Shown here: in pieces, positions 53,333-62,434 of the stretch
Position numbering within the stretch: position 1 is the stretch's first letter
Layout: each line of letters opens with the position of its first letter
Origin: Bacillota bacterium
GTDB taxonomy: Bacteria > Bacillota > Clostridia > Christensenellales > Aristaeellaceae
Direction: 5' to 3'
Assembly (NCBI GenBank): GCA_023421395.1
Contig: JAEZTL010000001.1
Location: 62,001-126,000 of the forward strand
Length of the DNA stretch: 64,000 bases
Translations under genes and position numbers: made by a program
Notes under the pieces: generated by a model
What the model was told of the DNA's origin: nothing
Database searches by the model: none
The model's input: only the letters and a program-made list of their open reading frames with translations

Positions 53333-55233
53333 TACAGCGCTTTTGTCCGAATCTCCTCGGAAAGCTTTGCCACGAGGGCGTCGGCGCCCATCGCGCCCAG
53401 TTCGCCCTCCTTGCGGGAGCGCACCGCGGCCTCGCCGGTCTCAGCCTCCTTGTCGCCGATGACCAGCATGTAGGGGACCTTTTCCTTCTGGGCCTCGCGG
53501 ATCTTAAAGCCGATCTTCTCATTACGAAGGTCACACTCCGCGCGGATGCCCGCGGCTTTGAGCTTCTCAAGGAGCGCGTTCGCGGCCGCGTCGGCGCGGT
53601 CGGTGATGGTGAGGATCCTTGCCTGTACCGGCGACAGCCACAGCGGGAACGCGCCGGCGAAGTGCTCCGTCAGGATGCCGATGAACCGCTCGATGGAGCC
53701 GAAGGCGACGCGGTGGATCATCACCGGCCGGTGTTTCTGGCCGTCGGGGCCGACGTAAGTCAGGTCGAACCGCTCCGGCAGGTTCATGTCCAGCTGGATC
53801 GTGCCGCACTGCCAGGTGCGGCCGATGGAGTCCTCCAGATGGAAGTCGATCTTCGGGCCGTAGAACGCGCCGTCACCCTCGTTGACGGTGTACTTCACGC
53901 CCAACTCGTCCAGCGCGCCCTGGAGGCCGTCCGTCGCGCGCGCCCACATCTCGTCGGTGCCGATGGAGTGCTCCGGCCGGGTGGAGAGCTCCACATGGTA
54001 CTTGAAGCCGAAGGTCTGGTACACGCCGTCGATCAGCTTGTAGACGCCGATGATCTCCTGGCGGATCTGATCGGGCGTCATGAAGATGTGGGCGTCGTCC
54101 TGCGTGAAGGCGCGCACGCGCATCAGCCCGTGCAGCGCGCCGGAGAGTTCGTGCCGGTGCACCAGGCCCAGTTCGCCGGAGCGGTTCGGCAGGTCCTTGT
54201 AACTCCAGATGCGGCGCTTGTAGGTCAGGATGCCGCCGGGGCAGTTCATGGGCTTGAGCGCGAAGTCGGTTTCGTCGATCTTCGTGGTGTACATATTCTG
54301 CCGGTAGGTCTCCCAGTGGCCGGAGGTCTCCCACAGCGAGCGGTTGAGCATGATGGGCGTCTTGATCTCCTCGTAGCCCGCCGCCCGGTGGATCTCGCGC
54401 CAGTAGTTTTCAAGCTCGTTGCGCAGGATCATGCCCTTGGGGAAGAAGAACGGAAAGCCCGGGCCCTCGTCCAGAATGTCGTAGAGGTCCAGTTCGCGGC
54501 CGAGTTTCCGGTGGTCGCGCTTCTTGGCCTCTTCGATGCGCGCGAGGTAGGCGTCCATTTCCTCCCTGTCAAAGAAGGCGGTGCCATAGATGCGCTGCAG
54601 CATCTTGTTTTTTTCGTTGCCGCGCCAGTAGGCGCCGGCGATGGAAGTGAGCTTGAAGGCCTTCACCCGGCCGGTGGTCGGCAGGTGCGGGCCGGCGCAC
54701 AGGTCGGTAAAATCGCCCTGCGTATAAAAGGAAATGATCGCGTCCTCGGGCAGGTCCCGGATGAGCTCCACCTTGTAGGGCTGGCCGGCCTTTTCGCAGA
54801 ATTCGATGGCCTCCTGCCGGGGCAGTTCAAAGCGCGCGAGCGGCTGATTCTGCTTGACGATGCGGGCCATTTCCTTCTCGACATCCTTTAAAAAGTCCGG
54901 CGTGAAGGGTTCGTCCACGTCAAAATCGTAGTAGAAGCCGTTTTCGATGGCGGGGCCGATGGCCAGCTTCGCGTTCGGGCGCAGCTTGAGGACCGCCTGG
55001 GCCATCACGTGGCTGGCGGTGTGCCGGAGGGTCTTCCGGCCCTCTTCGTCGGAAAAGTCCAGGGTTTGCAGTTCGCCGTCCTCCGAAATGGGGGTACTGA
55101 GGGAAATCACCCGGCCGTTCAGCCGGGCGGCCAGCGCGGTCTTGCGGGCTTCGGACTTTTCAGCCTCCAGGATTTTCAGCGGCGTCACGCCGTCTTCAAA
55201 TGTGCGCTCCCGGCCTTCCAGTGTGATCTTCAT
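53332..55233 (-). CDS. thrS: Threonyl-tRNA synthetase
   Basis: A 633-residue class II synthetase. TGS domain at about 1-60, the HxxxH editing domain at about 65-220 (TASHVMAQAV, then the second HLPTTGRVKAF), the catalytic domain with motif 2 (GLMRVRAFTQDDAHIF) and motif 3 (GSIERFIGILTEHFAG), and an anticodon-binding domain at the end. ATG 55233 follows GGAGG. The T-box leader upstream places it under control of uncharged tRNA-Thr. Confidence 0.96.
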   Translation of the reverse strand: MKITLEGRERTFEDGVTPLKILEAEKSEARKTALAARLNGRVISLSTPISEDGELQTLDFSDEEGRKTLRHTASHVMAQAVLKLRPNAKLAIGPAIENGFYYDFDVDEPFTPDFLKDVEKEMARIVKQNQPLARFELPRQEAIEFCEKAGQPYKVELIRDLPEDAIISFYTQGDFTDLCAGPHLPTTGRVKAFKLTSIAGAYWRGNEKNKMLQRIYGTAFFDREEMDAYLARIEEAKKRDHRKLGRELDLYDILDEGPGFPFFFPKGMILRNELENYWREIHRAAGYEEIKTPIMLNRSLWETSGHWETYRQNMYTTKIDETDFALKPMNCPGGILTYKRRIWSYKDLPNRSGELGLVHRHELSGALHGLMRVRAFTQDDAHIFMTPDQIRQEIIGVYKLIDGVYQTFGFKYHVELSTRPEHSIGTDEMWARATDGLQGALDELGVKYTVNEGDGAFYGPKIDFHLEDSIGRTWQCGTIQLDMNLPERFDLTYVGPDGQKHRPVMIHRVAFGSIERFIGILTEHFAGAFPLWLSPVQARILTITDRADAAANALLEKLKAAGIRAECDLRNEKIGFKIREAQKEKVPYMLVIGDKEAETGEAAVRSRKEGELGAMGADALVAKLSEEIRTKAL

Positions 55234-55263
55234 GAGTCTTCCTCCGTTCTTTCGATGCGATGA

Positions 55264-55510
55264 TAAAACAAAAGCCCGTCCCTTATGAAGGGACGGGCTG
55301 AATGCCCGCGGTTCCACCCAACTTGTCGCCGGCGAGACCCCGTCTAAACGGGCGCTATGCCGGGATACCATCTTTGGCGGGCGATAACGCGCCCAAGCGC
55401 CGACGGTCGGAGGGTGGTTCACGCGCCTTCCCGCCGGGTCCGCTTTCAGCCAGCGGCGAACCCTCTCTGGTGCCTTCGTGCGCGATTTTTCCCCGTCATT
55501 CCAGTCGATG
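55264..55510 (-). ncRNA. T-box leader of thrS
   Basis: Reading the minus strand, the leader contains AGAGAGGG, GCTGGCTGAAAGCGG and GTGAACCACC, where an ACC (Thr) triplet at 55413-55415 is the likely specifier. It ends with the T-box sequence GGGTGGAACCGCGGG and a terminator hairpin AGCCCGTCCC/GGGACGGGCT with TTTTGTTTT (55266-55300). Uncharged tRNA-Thr would pair with both sites and stop termination. Confidence 0.93.
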
Positions 55511-55515
55511 GATGC

Positions 55516-55544
55516 AGTATAGGCCTTCTTTTCCTTCCTGTCAA
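55516..55544 (-). promoter_or_regulatory. Promoter of thrS
   Basis: Minus strand TTGACA (55539-55544) and TATACT (55516-55521), 17-nt spacer. Confidence 0.85.
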
Positions 55545-55583
55545 GTTAACATTTCAGCGCGCTTTTCTGCGACGGGAAATAAC

Positions 55584-55611
55584 TTGACAAACCGGGGCGC
55601 GTGGCTAGAAT
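55584..55611 (+). promoter_or_regulatory. Promoter for the Ig-like exported protein
   Basis: TTGACA (55584-55589) and TAGAAT (55606-55611), 16-nt spacer. Confidence 0.7.
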
Positions 55612-55679
55612 GTATAGTTGCAAAACGACAGATCGGCCCGAAGAATACCCAACCCGGGCCGGGGAGGTTTTAAACCCGT

Positions 55680-56447
55680 ATGTTCATTAAAAAAGTGGCG
55701 GCGTGCCTGACCGGCCTCATCGTGCTGGCGCTGACACTGCCGGTGCTGGCCGGCGCGCAGGCGCCGGAAAAGGCTGCCGAAACCACCGTGCCCGCGGCGC
55801 AGGAACCCGCGGAGGAACCCGCGGAGAAACCCGACCAGTCCGAACCTTCGGGTGAAACCAGTGCGCCCGACGCTACGGAAAGGCCCGCGCCCGCCGAAAC
55901 GCCTGTTGCCGGAAGCGCCGCCCCCGAATGGCTGGCGCTCCTCCTGAACGGCCGGGATGTGACCGGCGGCGACGTGAGCCTGAGCTGGCCCGAGAGCGTG
56001 GAAAGCGCGCCGACGGCGCTGATCCGTGCGGTAGGCCCTGACGGCAAGGGCGTACTGCCTGCCTTCTCCTCGTCCGATCCTTCCGTGGCCGCCGTCGACG
56101 CCAGCGGCCTTGTGACCGCGGCCGGTCTCGGCACGGCCACCGTCACCGCCACGCTGGACGCACACACCGCGTCCATTCAGGTCAGCGTGGGCAGGAAGAC
56201 CGAGCGCGTGGTGATCATCGCGGAAGACACCATATCGCCCGGCCATTCGATCAAGCTGCGCGCCTTCGATCAGGATGGCAACCGCATCAGCGTCCTGTGG
56301 AGATCATCCCCGGAAAAGCTGGTCGAGATCACTTCCGAAGGCGTGCTGACCGTTCGCCGCGGCGCGGCGGGGCAGACGGTGGAGATCACCGCGCTGGCGG
56401 AGGACGGCTCCAAAGTCAGCGCCATCACGACGATCCGGATTGAATGA
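55680..56447 (+). CDS. Exported protein with bacterial Ig-like (BIG2-type) domains
   Basis: A 255-residue protein. A signal peptide (about 5-24) is followed by a Pro/Glu/Ala linker (about 26-78) and two Ig-like units (about 85-165 and 175-255). Motifs such as SSDPSVAAVDASGLVTAAGLG are characteristic of BIG2 repeats, which are common in surface adhesins and wall proteins. The function is not clear. ATG 55680 is weakly served by an RBS. Not coupled to rpsB, which has its own promoter. Confidence 0.78.
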   Translation: MFIKKVAACLTGLIVLALTLPVLAGAQAPEKAAETTVPAAQEPAEEPAEKPDQSEPSGETSAPDATERPAPAETPVAGSAAPEWLALLLNGRDVTGGDVSLSWPESVESAPTALIRAVGPDGKGVLPAFSSSDPSVAAVDASGLVTAAGLGTATVTATLDAHTASIQVSVGRKTERVVIIAEDTISPGHSIKLRAFDQDGNRISVLWRSSPEKLVEITSEGVLTVRRGAAGQTVEITALAEDGSKVSAITTIRIE

Positions 56448-56490
56448 TCAGCGGTTAACGTAAAATTATCTGAAATGAACAGCCAATCTG

Positions 56491-56499
56491 TGGTATACT
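56491..56499 (+). promoter_or_regulatory. Extended -10 promoter for rpsB-tsf
   Basis: TGG plus TATACT (56494-56499); the -35 is weak. A leader of about 95 nt with GC-rich hairpin potential follows, as seen before rpsB in other Firmicutes. Confidence 0.6.
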
Positions 56500-56599
56500 A
56501 GTTCGGAAAACGCACTTTCGCCGATCTTCCCGGCGTTGCCCGAAAGGGTGCCGGGCGGAAAAGACGCGAAAGGTGGTAAAAACAAGGAGGGAAACCCAA

Positions 56600-57316
56600 A
56601 TGGCAGTCATTTCCATGAAGCAGCTGCTGGAAGCCGGCGTGCACTTCGGCCACCAGACCCGCCGCTGGAACCCGAAGATGGCGCAGTACATCTTCACCGA
56701 GCGCAACGGCATCTACATCATCGACCTGCAGAAGACCGTCCGCAAGATCGACGAAGCCTACCTTTTCGTGCGCGACATGGCGCTCGAAGGCAAGTCCATC
56801 CTGTTCGTCGGCACCAAGAAGCAGGCGCAGGAGTCCATCGAGTCCGAATCCAAGCGCTGCAACATGTTCTACGTCAACAACCGCTGGCTGGGCGGCACGC
56901 TGACCAATTTCAAGACCATCCGCTCCCGCATTGACCGCCTCAACGCCATCGACCAGATGGAGAAGAGCGGCCAGTTCGAAGTCCTGCCCAAGAAGGAAGT
57001 TATCAAGCTCAACGCCGAGCGCGAAAAGCTGGAGAAGAACCTGGGCGGCATCCGCGAGATGAAAAAACTCCCCGGCGCGCTGTTCGTGGTCGACCCGCGC
57101 AAAGAGCGCATCGCCGTGGCGGAGGCCCGCATCCTGGGCATCCCGATCGTGGGCATCGTCGACACCAACTGCGATCCCGACGAGATCGATTACGTCATCC
57201 CCGGCAATGACGACGCCATCCGCGCCGTCAAGCTGATCGCCGGCAAGCTGGCCGACGCGGTGCTTGAAGGCCGTCAGGGCGAGCAGGCCGAACCGGAAAC
57301 GCCCGTCGAAGCGTAA
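56600..57316 (+). CDS. rpsB: 30S ribosomal protein S2
   Basis: A 238-residue small-subunit protein. AVISMKQLLEAGVHFGHQTR near the start and the later PDEIDYVIPGNDDAIRAVKL are canonical. ATG 56600 has AAGGAGGG upstream; earlier in-frame codons to 56573 overlap the RBS and are not used. Followed by tsf, the usual order. Confidence 0.97.
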   Translation: MAVISMKQLLEAGVHFGHQTRRWNPKMAQYIFTERNGIYIIDLQKTVRKIDEAYLFVRDMALEGKSILFVGTKKQAQESIESESKRCNMFYVNNRWLGGTLTNFKTIRSRIDRLNAIDQMEKSGQFEVLPKKEVIKLNAEREKLEKNLGGIREMKKLPGALFVVDPRKERIAVAEARILGIPIVGIVDTNCDPDEIDYVIPGNDDAIRAVKLIAGKLADAVLEGRQGEQAEPETPVEA

Positions 57317-57349
57317 TCGTACTATAATTCATGTCTGGAGGGGTACCCC

Positions 57350-58012
57350 ATGGAATTCACCGCAAAGGACGTCATGGAGCTTCGCGGCCGCACCGGCGCG
57401 GGCATGATGGATTGCAAGAAGGCGCTCACCGCCACCGAAGGCGATATGGAAAAGGCCATTGACTTCCTCCGTGAGAAGGGTCTCGCCGCCGCCGCCAAGA
57501 AGCAGAGCCGCATCGCGGCCGAGGGCATCGTGGACAGCTACATCCACCTGGGTGGCAAGGTCGGCGTGCTGCTGGAGGTCAACTGCGAGACCGACTTCGT
57601 GGCCAAGACTGATGAGTTTAAGGAGCTCGTGCACGACATCGCGCTGCAGATCGCGGCCTCCGCGCCCGAATACGTCGCCCGCGACGAGGTTCGCGCCGAC
57701 CATCTGGAGCATGAGAAGGAGATCCTCGCCGCGCAGGCTCGCAACGAGGGCAAGCCCGAGAAGATCATCGAAAAGATGGTACAGGGCCGCGTCGACAAGT
57801 TCTACAAGGAGGTCTGCCTGCTGGAGCAGCCCTTCGTCAAGAACCCGGACGTGACCATCGAGCAGCTGATCAACGAGAAGATCGCCAAGATCGGCGAAAA
57901 GATCTCCGTCCGCCGCTTCGTCCGCTACAAGATGGGCGAGGGCCTGGAGAAGAAGGTCAACGACCTGGCCGCCGAAGTCGCCGAGCAGACCGCGGCGATG
58001 GCCAAGAAGTAA
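57350..58012 (+). CDS. tsf: Elongation factor Ts
   Basis: A 220-residue nucleotide-exchange factor for EF-Tu. The N-terminal UBA-like segment (VMELRGRTGAGMMDCKKALT, then the TEGDMEKAIDFLREKG block) and CETDFVAKTDEFKEL are standard signatures. The second core subdomain is shortened, as in Firmicutes. ATG 57350 has GGAGG 9 nt upstream. Confidence 0.97.
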   Translation: MEFTAKDVMELRGRTGAGMMDCKKALTATEGDMEKAIDFLREKGLAAAAKKQSRIAAEGIVDSYIHLGGKVGVLLEVNCETDFVAKTDEFKELVHDIALQIAASAPEYVARDEVRADHLEHEKEILAAQARNEGKPEKIIEKMVQGRVDKFYKEVCLLEQPFVKNPDVTIEQLINEKIAKIGEKISVRRFVRYKMGEGLEKKVNDLAAEVAEQTAAMAKK

Positions 58013-58018
58013 AACGGA

Positions 58019-58053
58019 TGAAAGGGCTGTCGCGCACGCGGCAGTCCTTTTTT
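58019..58053 (+). terminator. Terminator after tsf
   Basis: AAAGGGCTGTCGC, GCAC, GCGGCAGTCCTTTTTT: mismatched but stable stem with a run of six T. Confidence 0.7.
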
Positions 58054-58075
58054 CATTGCGAGGAGGGACCCCCCG

Positions 58076-58780
58076 ATGGCCATCTACAAAAGGATCATCC
58101 TGAAGCTCTCCGGAGAGGCGCTTGGAAGCGGCGGCGCCTGTTTTGACGCCGCCCGCGTGGACGCCGCGGCGGATGTGATCGCCCGGCTGGCGGAAAAGGG
58201 CGTCGAACCGGGCGTGGTGATCGGCGGCGGCAATATTTGGCGCGGCCGGTTCACCGAGGCCATGAACCCGGTCAACGCGGACCAGATGGGCATGCTGGCC
58301 ACCATCATCAACGCGCTGTGCGTCGAGGACGCGCTCATCCGCCGCGGCTGCCGCGCCCGGGTGTTCACCGCCCAGCAGATGGACCGCTTCGCCCGTCTTT
58401 ACACCGCCCGGGAGGCGGACGAAACCCTCGCCTCCGGCGGCGTGGCGCTTCTGGCCGGCGGCAGCGGCAACCCCTTCTTTACCACCGACACCGCCGCTTC
58501 GCTGCGCGCCGCGGAGCTGAAGGCGGACGCGGTGTTCAAGGGCACCACCGTGGACGGCGTCTACGACGCCGACCCGAGGACAAACCCCGGCGCAAAGCTG
58601 ATCCGCGACATCACCTACCAACGGGCCATCGAAATGGGACTCAAGGTCATGGATACCGCCGCCTTTCAGATCTGTAAGGAAAACCGGGTGCCGGTGATCC
58701 GCGTGTTTGCGATGGACAGGCTGGAAAACGTCCTCGCGGTCGCGGATGGCGACGCTATGGGTACCATCGTGCACGGGTGA
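58076..58780 (+). CDS. pyrH: UMP kinase
   Basis: A 234-residue UMP kinase of the amino-acid-kinase fold (UMP to UDP). RIILKLSGEALG at the start, VIGGGNIWRG, the nucleotide-binding FTTDTAASLRAAELKADAV and GVYDADPRTNPGAKL are typical. GAGGAGGG precedes ATG 58076. It follows the tsf terminator by only 22 nt, so some read-through from tsf is likely. Lies in the conserved rpsB-tsf-pyrH-frr order. Confidence 0.96.
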   Translation: MAIYKRIILKLSGEALGSGGACFDAARVDAAADVIARLAEKGVEPGVVIGGGNIWRGRFTEAMNPVNADQMGMLATIINALCVEDALIRRGCRARVFTAQQMDRFARLYTAREADETLASGGVALLAGGSGNPFFTTDTAASLRAAELKADAVFKGTTVDGVYDADPRTNPGAKLIRDITYQRAIEMGLKVMDTAAFQICKENRVPVIRVFAMDRLENVLAVADGDAMGTIVHG

Positions 58781-58817
58781 CGCCGCCCAAAGTTCCCGCT
58801 TTCGCCGCATTTGGCGC

Positions 58818-58846
58818 TTGCCATTTGCGCCAAAACCCGATACAAT
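58818..58846 (+). promoter_or_regulatory. Promoter upstream of frr
   Basis: TTGCCA (58818-58823) and TACAAT (58841-58846), 17-nt spacer. It can drive the frr to ispG run. Confidence 0.78.
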
Positions 58847-58894
58847 AGAATTTGAGACAGCGGCGCATGCGCGCCACGATGGGAGGAGACCAAC

Positions 58895-59452
58895 GTGTAC
58901 AAGGAAACGGTGAAGGCCGCGTCCGACAAGATGGACAAGACCCTCGCGGTCATTCAAAAGGAGCTTTCGACGCTGCGCGCGGGCCGCGCGAATCCCAAGA
59001 TCCTGGATCGAATCCTCGTGGACTATTATGGCACCCCGACCCCGCTCAACCAGTTGGGCAATATCACGTCGCCCGAGCCGCGGCTGCTCGTGATCGCGCC
59101 CTGGGAGCCCAAGATGATTTCCGCCATCGAAAAGGAAATCCAGAAGTCCGACATCGGCATCAACCCGTCCAACGACGGCAAGGTGATCCGCCTATTGGTC
59201 CCCGAGCTCACCGAGGAGCGCCGCAAGGACCTTTGCAAGCAGGTGCGCAAGCAGGCCGAGGAGGGCAAGGTGGCCGTCCGTGCCATTCGCCGCGACGCGA
59301 TGGAGCACCTGAAAAAGCTCAAGAAGGACTCGCAGATCACCGAGGACGAGCAGGCGCTGGGCGAGACGGAGCTGCAGAAGACCACCGACAACCACATCAA
59401 GGAGCTGGACAAGGTGGCCGCCGACAAGGAAAAAGAGATCATGAGCGTATGA
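58895..59452 (+). CDS. frr: Ribosome recycling factor
   Basis: A 185-residue factor that splits post-termination ribosomes with EF-G. LRAGRANPKILDRILVDYYG, GIGINPSNDGKVIRL-like and RRDAMEHLKKLKKDSQITED match the family. Start is GTG 58895 (MYKETVKAA) behind GGAGGAG. Its stop overlaps the next small ORF. Confidence 0.96.
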   Translation: MYKETVKAASDKMDKTLAVIQKELSTLRAGRANPKILDRILVDYYGTPTPLNQLGNITSPEPRLLVIAPWEPKMISAIEKEIQKSDIGINPSNDGKVIRLLVPELTEERRKDLCKQVRKQAEEGKVAVRAIRRDAMEHLKKLKKDSQITEDEQALGETELQKTTDNHIKELDKVAADKEKEIMSV

Positions 59453-59631
59453 CGTCCGTGCTGGGCCTGACGCTTGAGGATGCGTTGGCGGTTATCCGGG
59501 CGGAAGGACAGCCGGAGCCTGCCGTAAAACGCATTTTGCCGGAAAGACACCCCGGGGGCACCGAGCGCGTGGTGCGCGTCCGGCCGGGTGAAATTCTGGC
59601 GGCCCGCTTTCCGGATGAGGTATCCGAGTGA
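59449..59631 (+). CDS. Small protein of 60 residues between frr and uppS
   Basis: ATG 59449 overlaps the frr stop (ATGA) and its TGA at 59629 overlaps the uppS GTG, so it is tightly coupled on both sides, strong evidence for a real gene. The peptide begins TSVLGLTLEDALAVIRAEGQ and continues with VVRVRPGEILAARF. The first half resembles PASTA-like beta/alpha units, but it lacks a membrane anchor. I do not recognise a named family. Confidence 0.7.
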   Translation: MTSVLGLTLEDALAVIRAEGQPEPAVKRILPERHPGGTERVVRVRPGEILAARFPDEVSE

Positions 59632-60395
59632 AGATGATGGAACTTGCTCGCCGCGCCGCCGGGCTTTTGCGGCCCGGCGGCGCGGCGAATTTAGCCGGAG
59701 AACTGCCTGAGAAGCTGCCGTGCCACGTGGCGTTTATCATGGACGGCAACGGACGCTGGGCCAAGAAGCGCGGCCTGCCGCGCTCGGCCGGTCATACCGC
59801 CGGCATGGACGCGCTGATCGAGATGGTGCGCGCTTCGGACGACTGGGGCATTGAAGCCGTCAGCGTCTACGCCTTTTCCACGGAGAACTGGGGCCGTCCG
59901 ACGGACGAAGTCAACGCGCTGATGGGCATTCTGGTCAAGTATTTTACTTCCGAGATCGACGAACTGCACCGAAAGAACGTCCGGATATCGGTGTTGGGCG
60001 ACTTATCTGCGCTGCCGGAGCTCCAGCGCACCACCGTGGAGAACGCCATTGGCCGCACCGGCGGCAACACGGGCCTCAGGTTCAATATCGCCCTCAACTA
60101 CGGCGGCCGCGCGGAGCTGACCCGCGCTGCCCGCAACCTGGCGGCGCTGGGCCTGAAGCCGGAGGAAATTGACGAGGCCGCCTTTGAGCGTCAGCTGTAT
60201 ACGTCCGGCATGCCGGACGTGGATCTTCTGATCCGCACCAGCGGCGAAATGCGGCTTTCGAATTTCCTGCCCTGGCAGACCGCGTACGCCGAGATCATCT
60301 TCAACCCCGTGCTCTGGCCGGACTACACGCGCGAGGAATACCGGAAGGACCTCGTGCGCTACGCCGCCCGGAACAGGCGATTTGGAAAGGTGTAG
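59628..60395 (+). CDS. uppS: Undecaprenyl diphosphate synthase (isoprenyl transferase)
   Basis: A 255-residue cis-prenyltransferase building the C55 lipid carrier from IPP and FPP. Catalytic Asp in AFIMDGNGRWAKKRGLPR, the hydrophobic SVYAFSTENWGRP, and the C-terminal DLLIRTSGEMRLSNFLPWQ are present. Start GTG 59628 has GAGG 7 nt upstream and overlaps the previous stop. It leads uppS-cdsA-dxr-rseP-ispG. Confidence 0.95.
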   Translation: MKMMELARRAAGLLRPGGAANLAGELPEKLPCHVAFIMDGNGRWAKKRGLPRSAGHTAGMDALIEMVRASDDWGIEAVSVYAFSTENWGRPTDEVNALMGILVKYFTSEIDELHRKNVRISVLGDLSALPELQRTTVENAIGRTGGNTGLRFNIALNYGGRAELTRAARNLAALGLKPEEIDEAAFERQLYTSGMPDVDLLIRTSGEMRLSNFLPWQTAYAEIIFNPVLWPDYTREEYRKDLVRYAARNRRFGKV

Positions 60396-60401
60396 TCGCA
60401 T

Positions 60402-61277
60402 TTGATGGAAGCAGCCGAGAGCAGCAAAATCAGCAACATGATCCGCCGGCGGATCACGGGCATCGTGATTGCGGTGGTCATGGTCGCGCTTTGGTTCTTT
60501 CAGGGCTGGCCGCTGCGCGTGGGGCTGGTGGCGCTGATGGTGATGGCCATGTGGGAGATGTACGGCGCGTTTCTCGTGCGCGGCGCGCGGCCCATCCGCT
60601 GGGTGGGCATGGCCTACGCGCTTCTGGCGCTGCCTGTCTATCTGCTGCTGGGCGTCTCCGCGCTGAGCCCGCTGACGACGCTTTTTTGCATGCTGGCGCT
60701 GGCAGGCGTGATCCTCCGGGGCCAGATCGATTTTGACTCCGCGGTGGCGACGCTGTTTCCGCTGTTCTACCCGGGGATGCTGATTACGATGCTCTTCCCA
60801 CTGCAGGACCTGAAGCCGGTGCTGGTGGCCAGAATCGCCACGGCGCTGATGCTCTTGATCCCGCTGATGACGGACCTCTTCGCCTACGAGTTCGGCACCC
60901 ACTTCGGGCGGCACAAGCTCTCGCCTGCCCTCAGCCCCAACAAAAGCGTGGAGGGCTCGGCGGCGGGGGTGCTGGCGGCGATGGCCTTCGCGGTGGCCGT
61001 ACCCTGGGGCGCAGAAATGCTGACGACCCGCTTTCGGACCTTCGCGCCCTACGCCGCGCACCTCCCGCCGCTGTGGGCGTTTGCGCTGCTCGGGCTTGTG
61101 GGTTCCGTTGCCGCGCAGATCGGCGATTTGACGGCTTCGATGGTCAAGCGTTACTGCGGCATCAAGGACTACGGCGCGATCTTTCCGGGCCACGGCGGCA
61201 TGCTGGACCGAATGGACAGTGTACTGTTCTCCGGCGTAATCCTCTACGTATTCTTCACTTTTTCGGCGGGGTGGTAA
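60402..61277 (+). CDS. cdsA: Phosphatidate cytidylyltransferase
   Basis: A 291-residue membrane enzyme making CDP-diacylglycerol. About seven membrane helices are present. The family signature near the C-terminus is SMVKRYCGIKDYGAIFPGHG followed by GMLDRMDS. The start may be TTG 60402 or ATG 60405. Spacing to dxr is 1 nt. Confidence 0.94.
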   Translation: MMEAAESSKISNMIRRRITGIVIAVVMVALWFFQGWPLRVGLVALMVMAMWEMYGAFLVRGARPIRWVGMAYALLALPVYLLLGVSALSPLTTLFCMLALAGVILRGQIDFDSAVATLFPLFYPGMLITMLFPLQDLKPVLVARIATALMLLIPLMTDLFAYEFGTHFGRHKLSPALSPNKSVEGSAAGVLAAMAFAVAVPWGAEMLTTRFRTFAPYAAHLPPLWAFALLGLVGSVAAQIGDLTASMVKRYCGIKDYGAIFPGHGGMLDRMDSVLFSGVILYVFFTFSAGW

Positions 61278-61278
61278 A

Positions 61279-62409
61279 TTGCGGACGATTGCGGTACTGG
61301 GCGCGACCGGCTCGATCGGTCAGCAGGCGCTCGACCTGATCCGGCGGCATTCCGATCATTTTAAGGCGTCGGTTCTGACGGCAAACCGGAACCACGAGGC
61401 GCTCTTCGACATGGTGCGCGCGTTCCGCCCGGCGGCGGCTGGCCTGGTGGTTCAGCCTGAATCGCTTCCGGAGGACGTGCGTTTTTGCGATTGGTACTTT
61501 GGCGAGGACTGCTCGGAACGCGCGCTTCTCGCCCACCGGCCGGATGACTGCCTGGCGGCGGTGGTGGGCATTGCGGGCCTCGGCGCGGTCATGACGGCGC
61601 TCGCCGCCTGCGAAAGGGTGCTGTTGGCCAACAAGGAGGCGCTGGTCACCGCGGGCGATCTGGTGATGGCGCGCGCGCGAGAACTGGGCAAAACCATCCT
61701 GCCGGTGGACAGCGAGCACAGCGCCATCTTTCAGTGCCTCGAAGGGGCGAACGGCAACCCGCCCAGGCGGCTGATTCTCACCGCGTCGGGCGGCCCCTTC
61801 CGCACCTGGAGCGCGGAAAGGATCCGCGGCGCCACCGTCGTGGACGCGCTGGGCCATCCCACCTGGCGCATGGGCGAAAAAATCACCGTAGACTGCGCGA
61901 CCATGATGAACAAGGGGCTCGAGGTCATCGAGGCGCACCACCTGTTTCAGATGCCGGAGGCGGCCCTGGATGTGGTGGTGCACCCCCAGAGCGTCATACA
62001 CTCGATGGTGGAGTTTTCCGACGGCGCGATCCTGGCGCAGATGGGCGCGCCCGACATGCGCGGGCCCATCGGCTACGCGCTGGGCTACCCCGCGCGGCTT
62101 CCCTACGGCGCCGTGCCGCTGGACTTTGCGAAGCTGACCCTCACCTTCGAGGCCCCCGACGAGGCGCGCTTTCCCTGCCTGCGCCTGGCGCGGGAGGCGC
62201 TCCGGGAGGGCGAAAGCGCGCCGGTGGTGCTGAACGGCGCAAACGAGGCCGCGGTGGGCGCGTTTTTGCAGGGCGCGATCCCCTTTGGCGACATCGCGCG
62301 ATTGGTGGAAGGCGCGCTTCAAACGGTGCCCAAACGGGTAATTGATTCTCTGGAGGCCGTGCGCGCCGCGGACCGCGAGGCGCGCGCATTCGTCCGAAAG
62401 GCGTTATAG
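61279..62409 (+). CDS. dxr: 1-deoxy-D-xylulose 5-phosphate reductoisomerase
   Basis: A 376-residue NADPH enzyme of the MEP isoprenoid pathway (DXP to MEP). VLGATGSIGQQALDLI begins the protein, LLANKEALVTAG and LPVDSEHSAIFQCLEG provide the metal site, and GHPTWRMGEKITVDCATMMN is conserved. Start is TTG 61279. Fosmidomycin targets this enzyme family. Confidence 0.95.
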   Translation: MRTIAVLGATGSIGQQALDLIRRHSDHFKASVLTANRNHEALFDMVRAFRPAAAGLVVQPESLPEDVRFCDWYFGEDCSERALLAHRPDDCLAAVVGIAGLGAVMTALAACERVLLANKEALVTAGDLVMARARELGKTILPVDSEHSAIFQCLEGANGNPPRRLILTASGGPFRTWSAERIRGATVVDALGHPTWRMGEKITVDCATMMNKGLEVIEAHHLFQMPEAALDVVVHPQSVIHSMVEFSDGAILAQMGAPDMRGPIGYALGYPARLPYGAVPLDFAKLTLTFEAPDEARFPCLRLAREALREGESAPVVLNGANEAAVGAFLQGAIPFGDIARLVEGALQTVPKRVIDSLEAVRAADREARAFVRKAL

Positions 62410-62434
62410 GCAAGCTGACAAAAAGGAGCTATTC

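Noticed and set aside
53323..54891. Plus-strand open frame of 522 codons opposite thrS
   Set aside because: Shadow of thrS; it starts within the MITE copy and lacks any recognisable domain.
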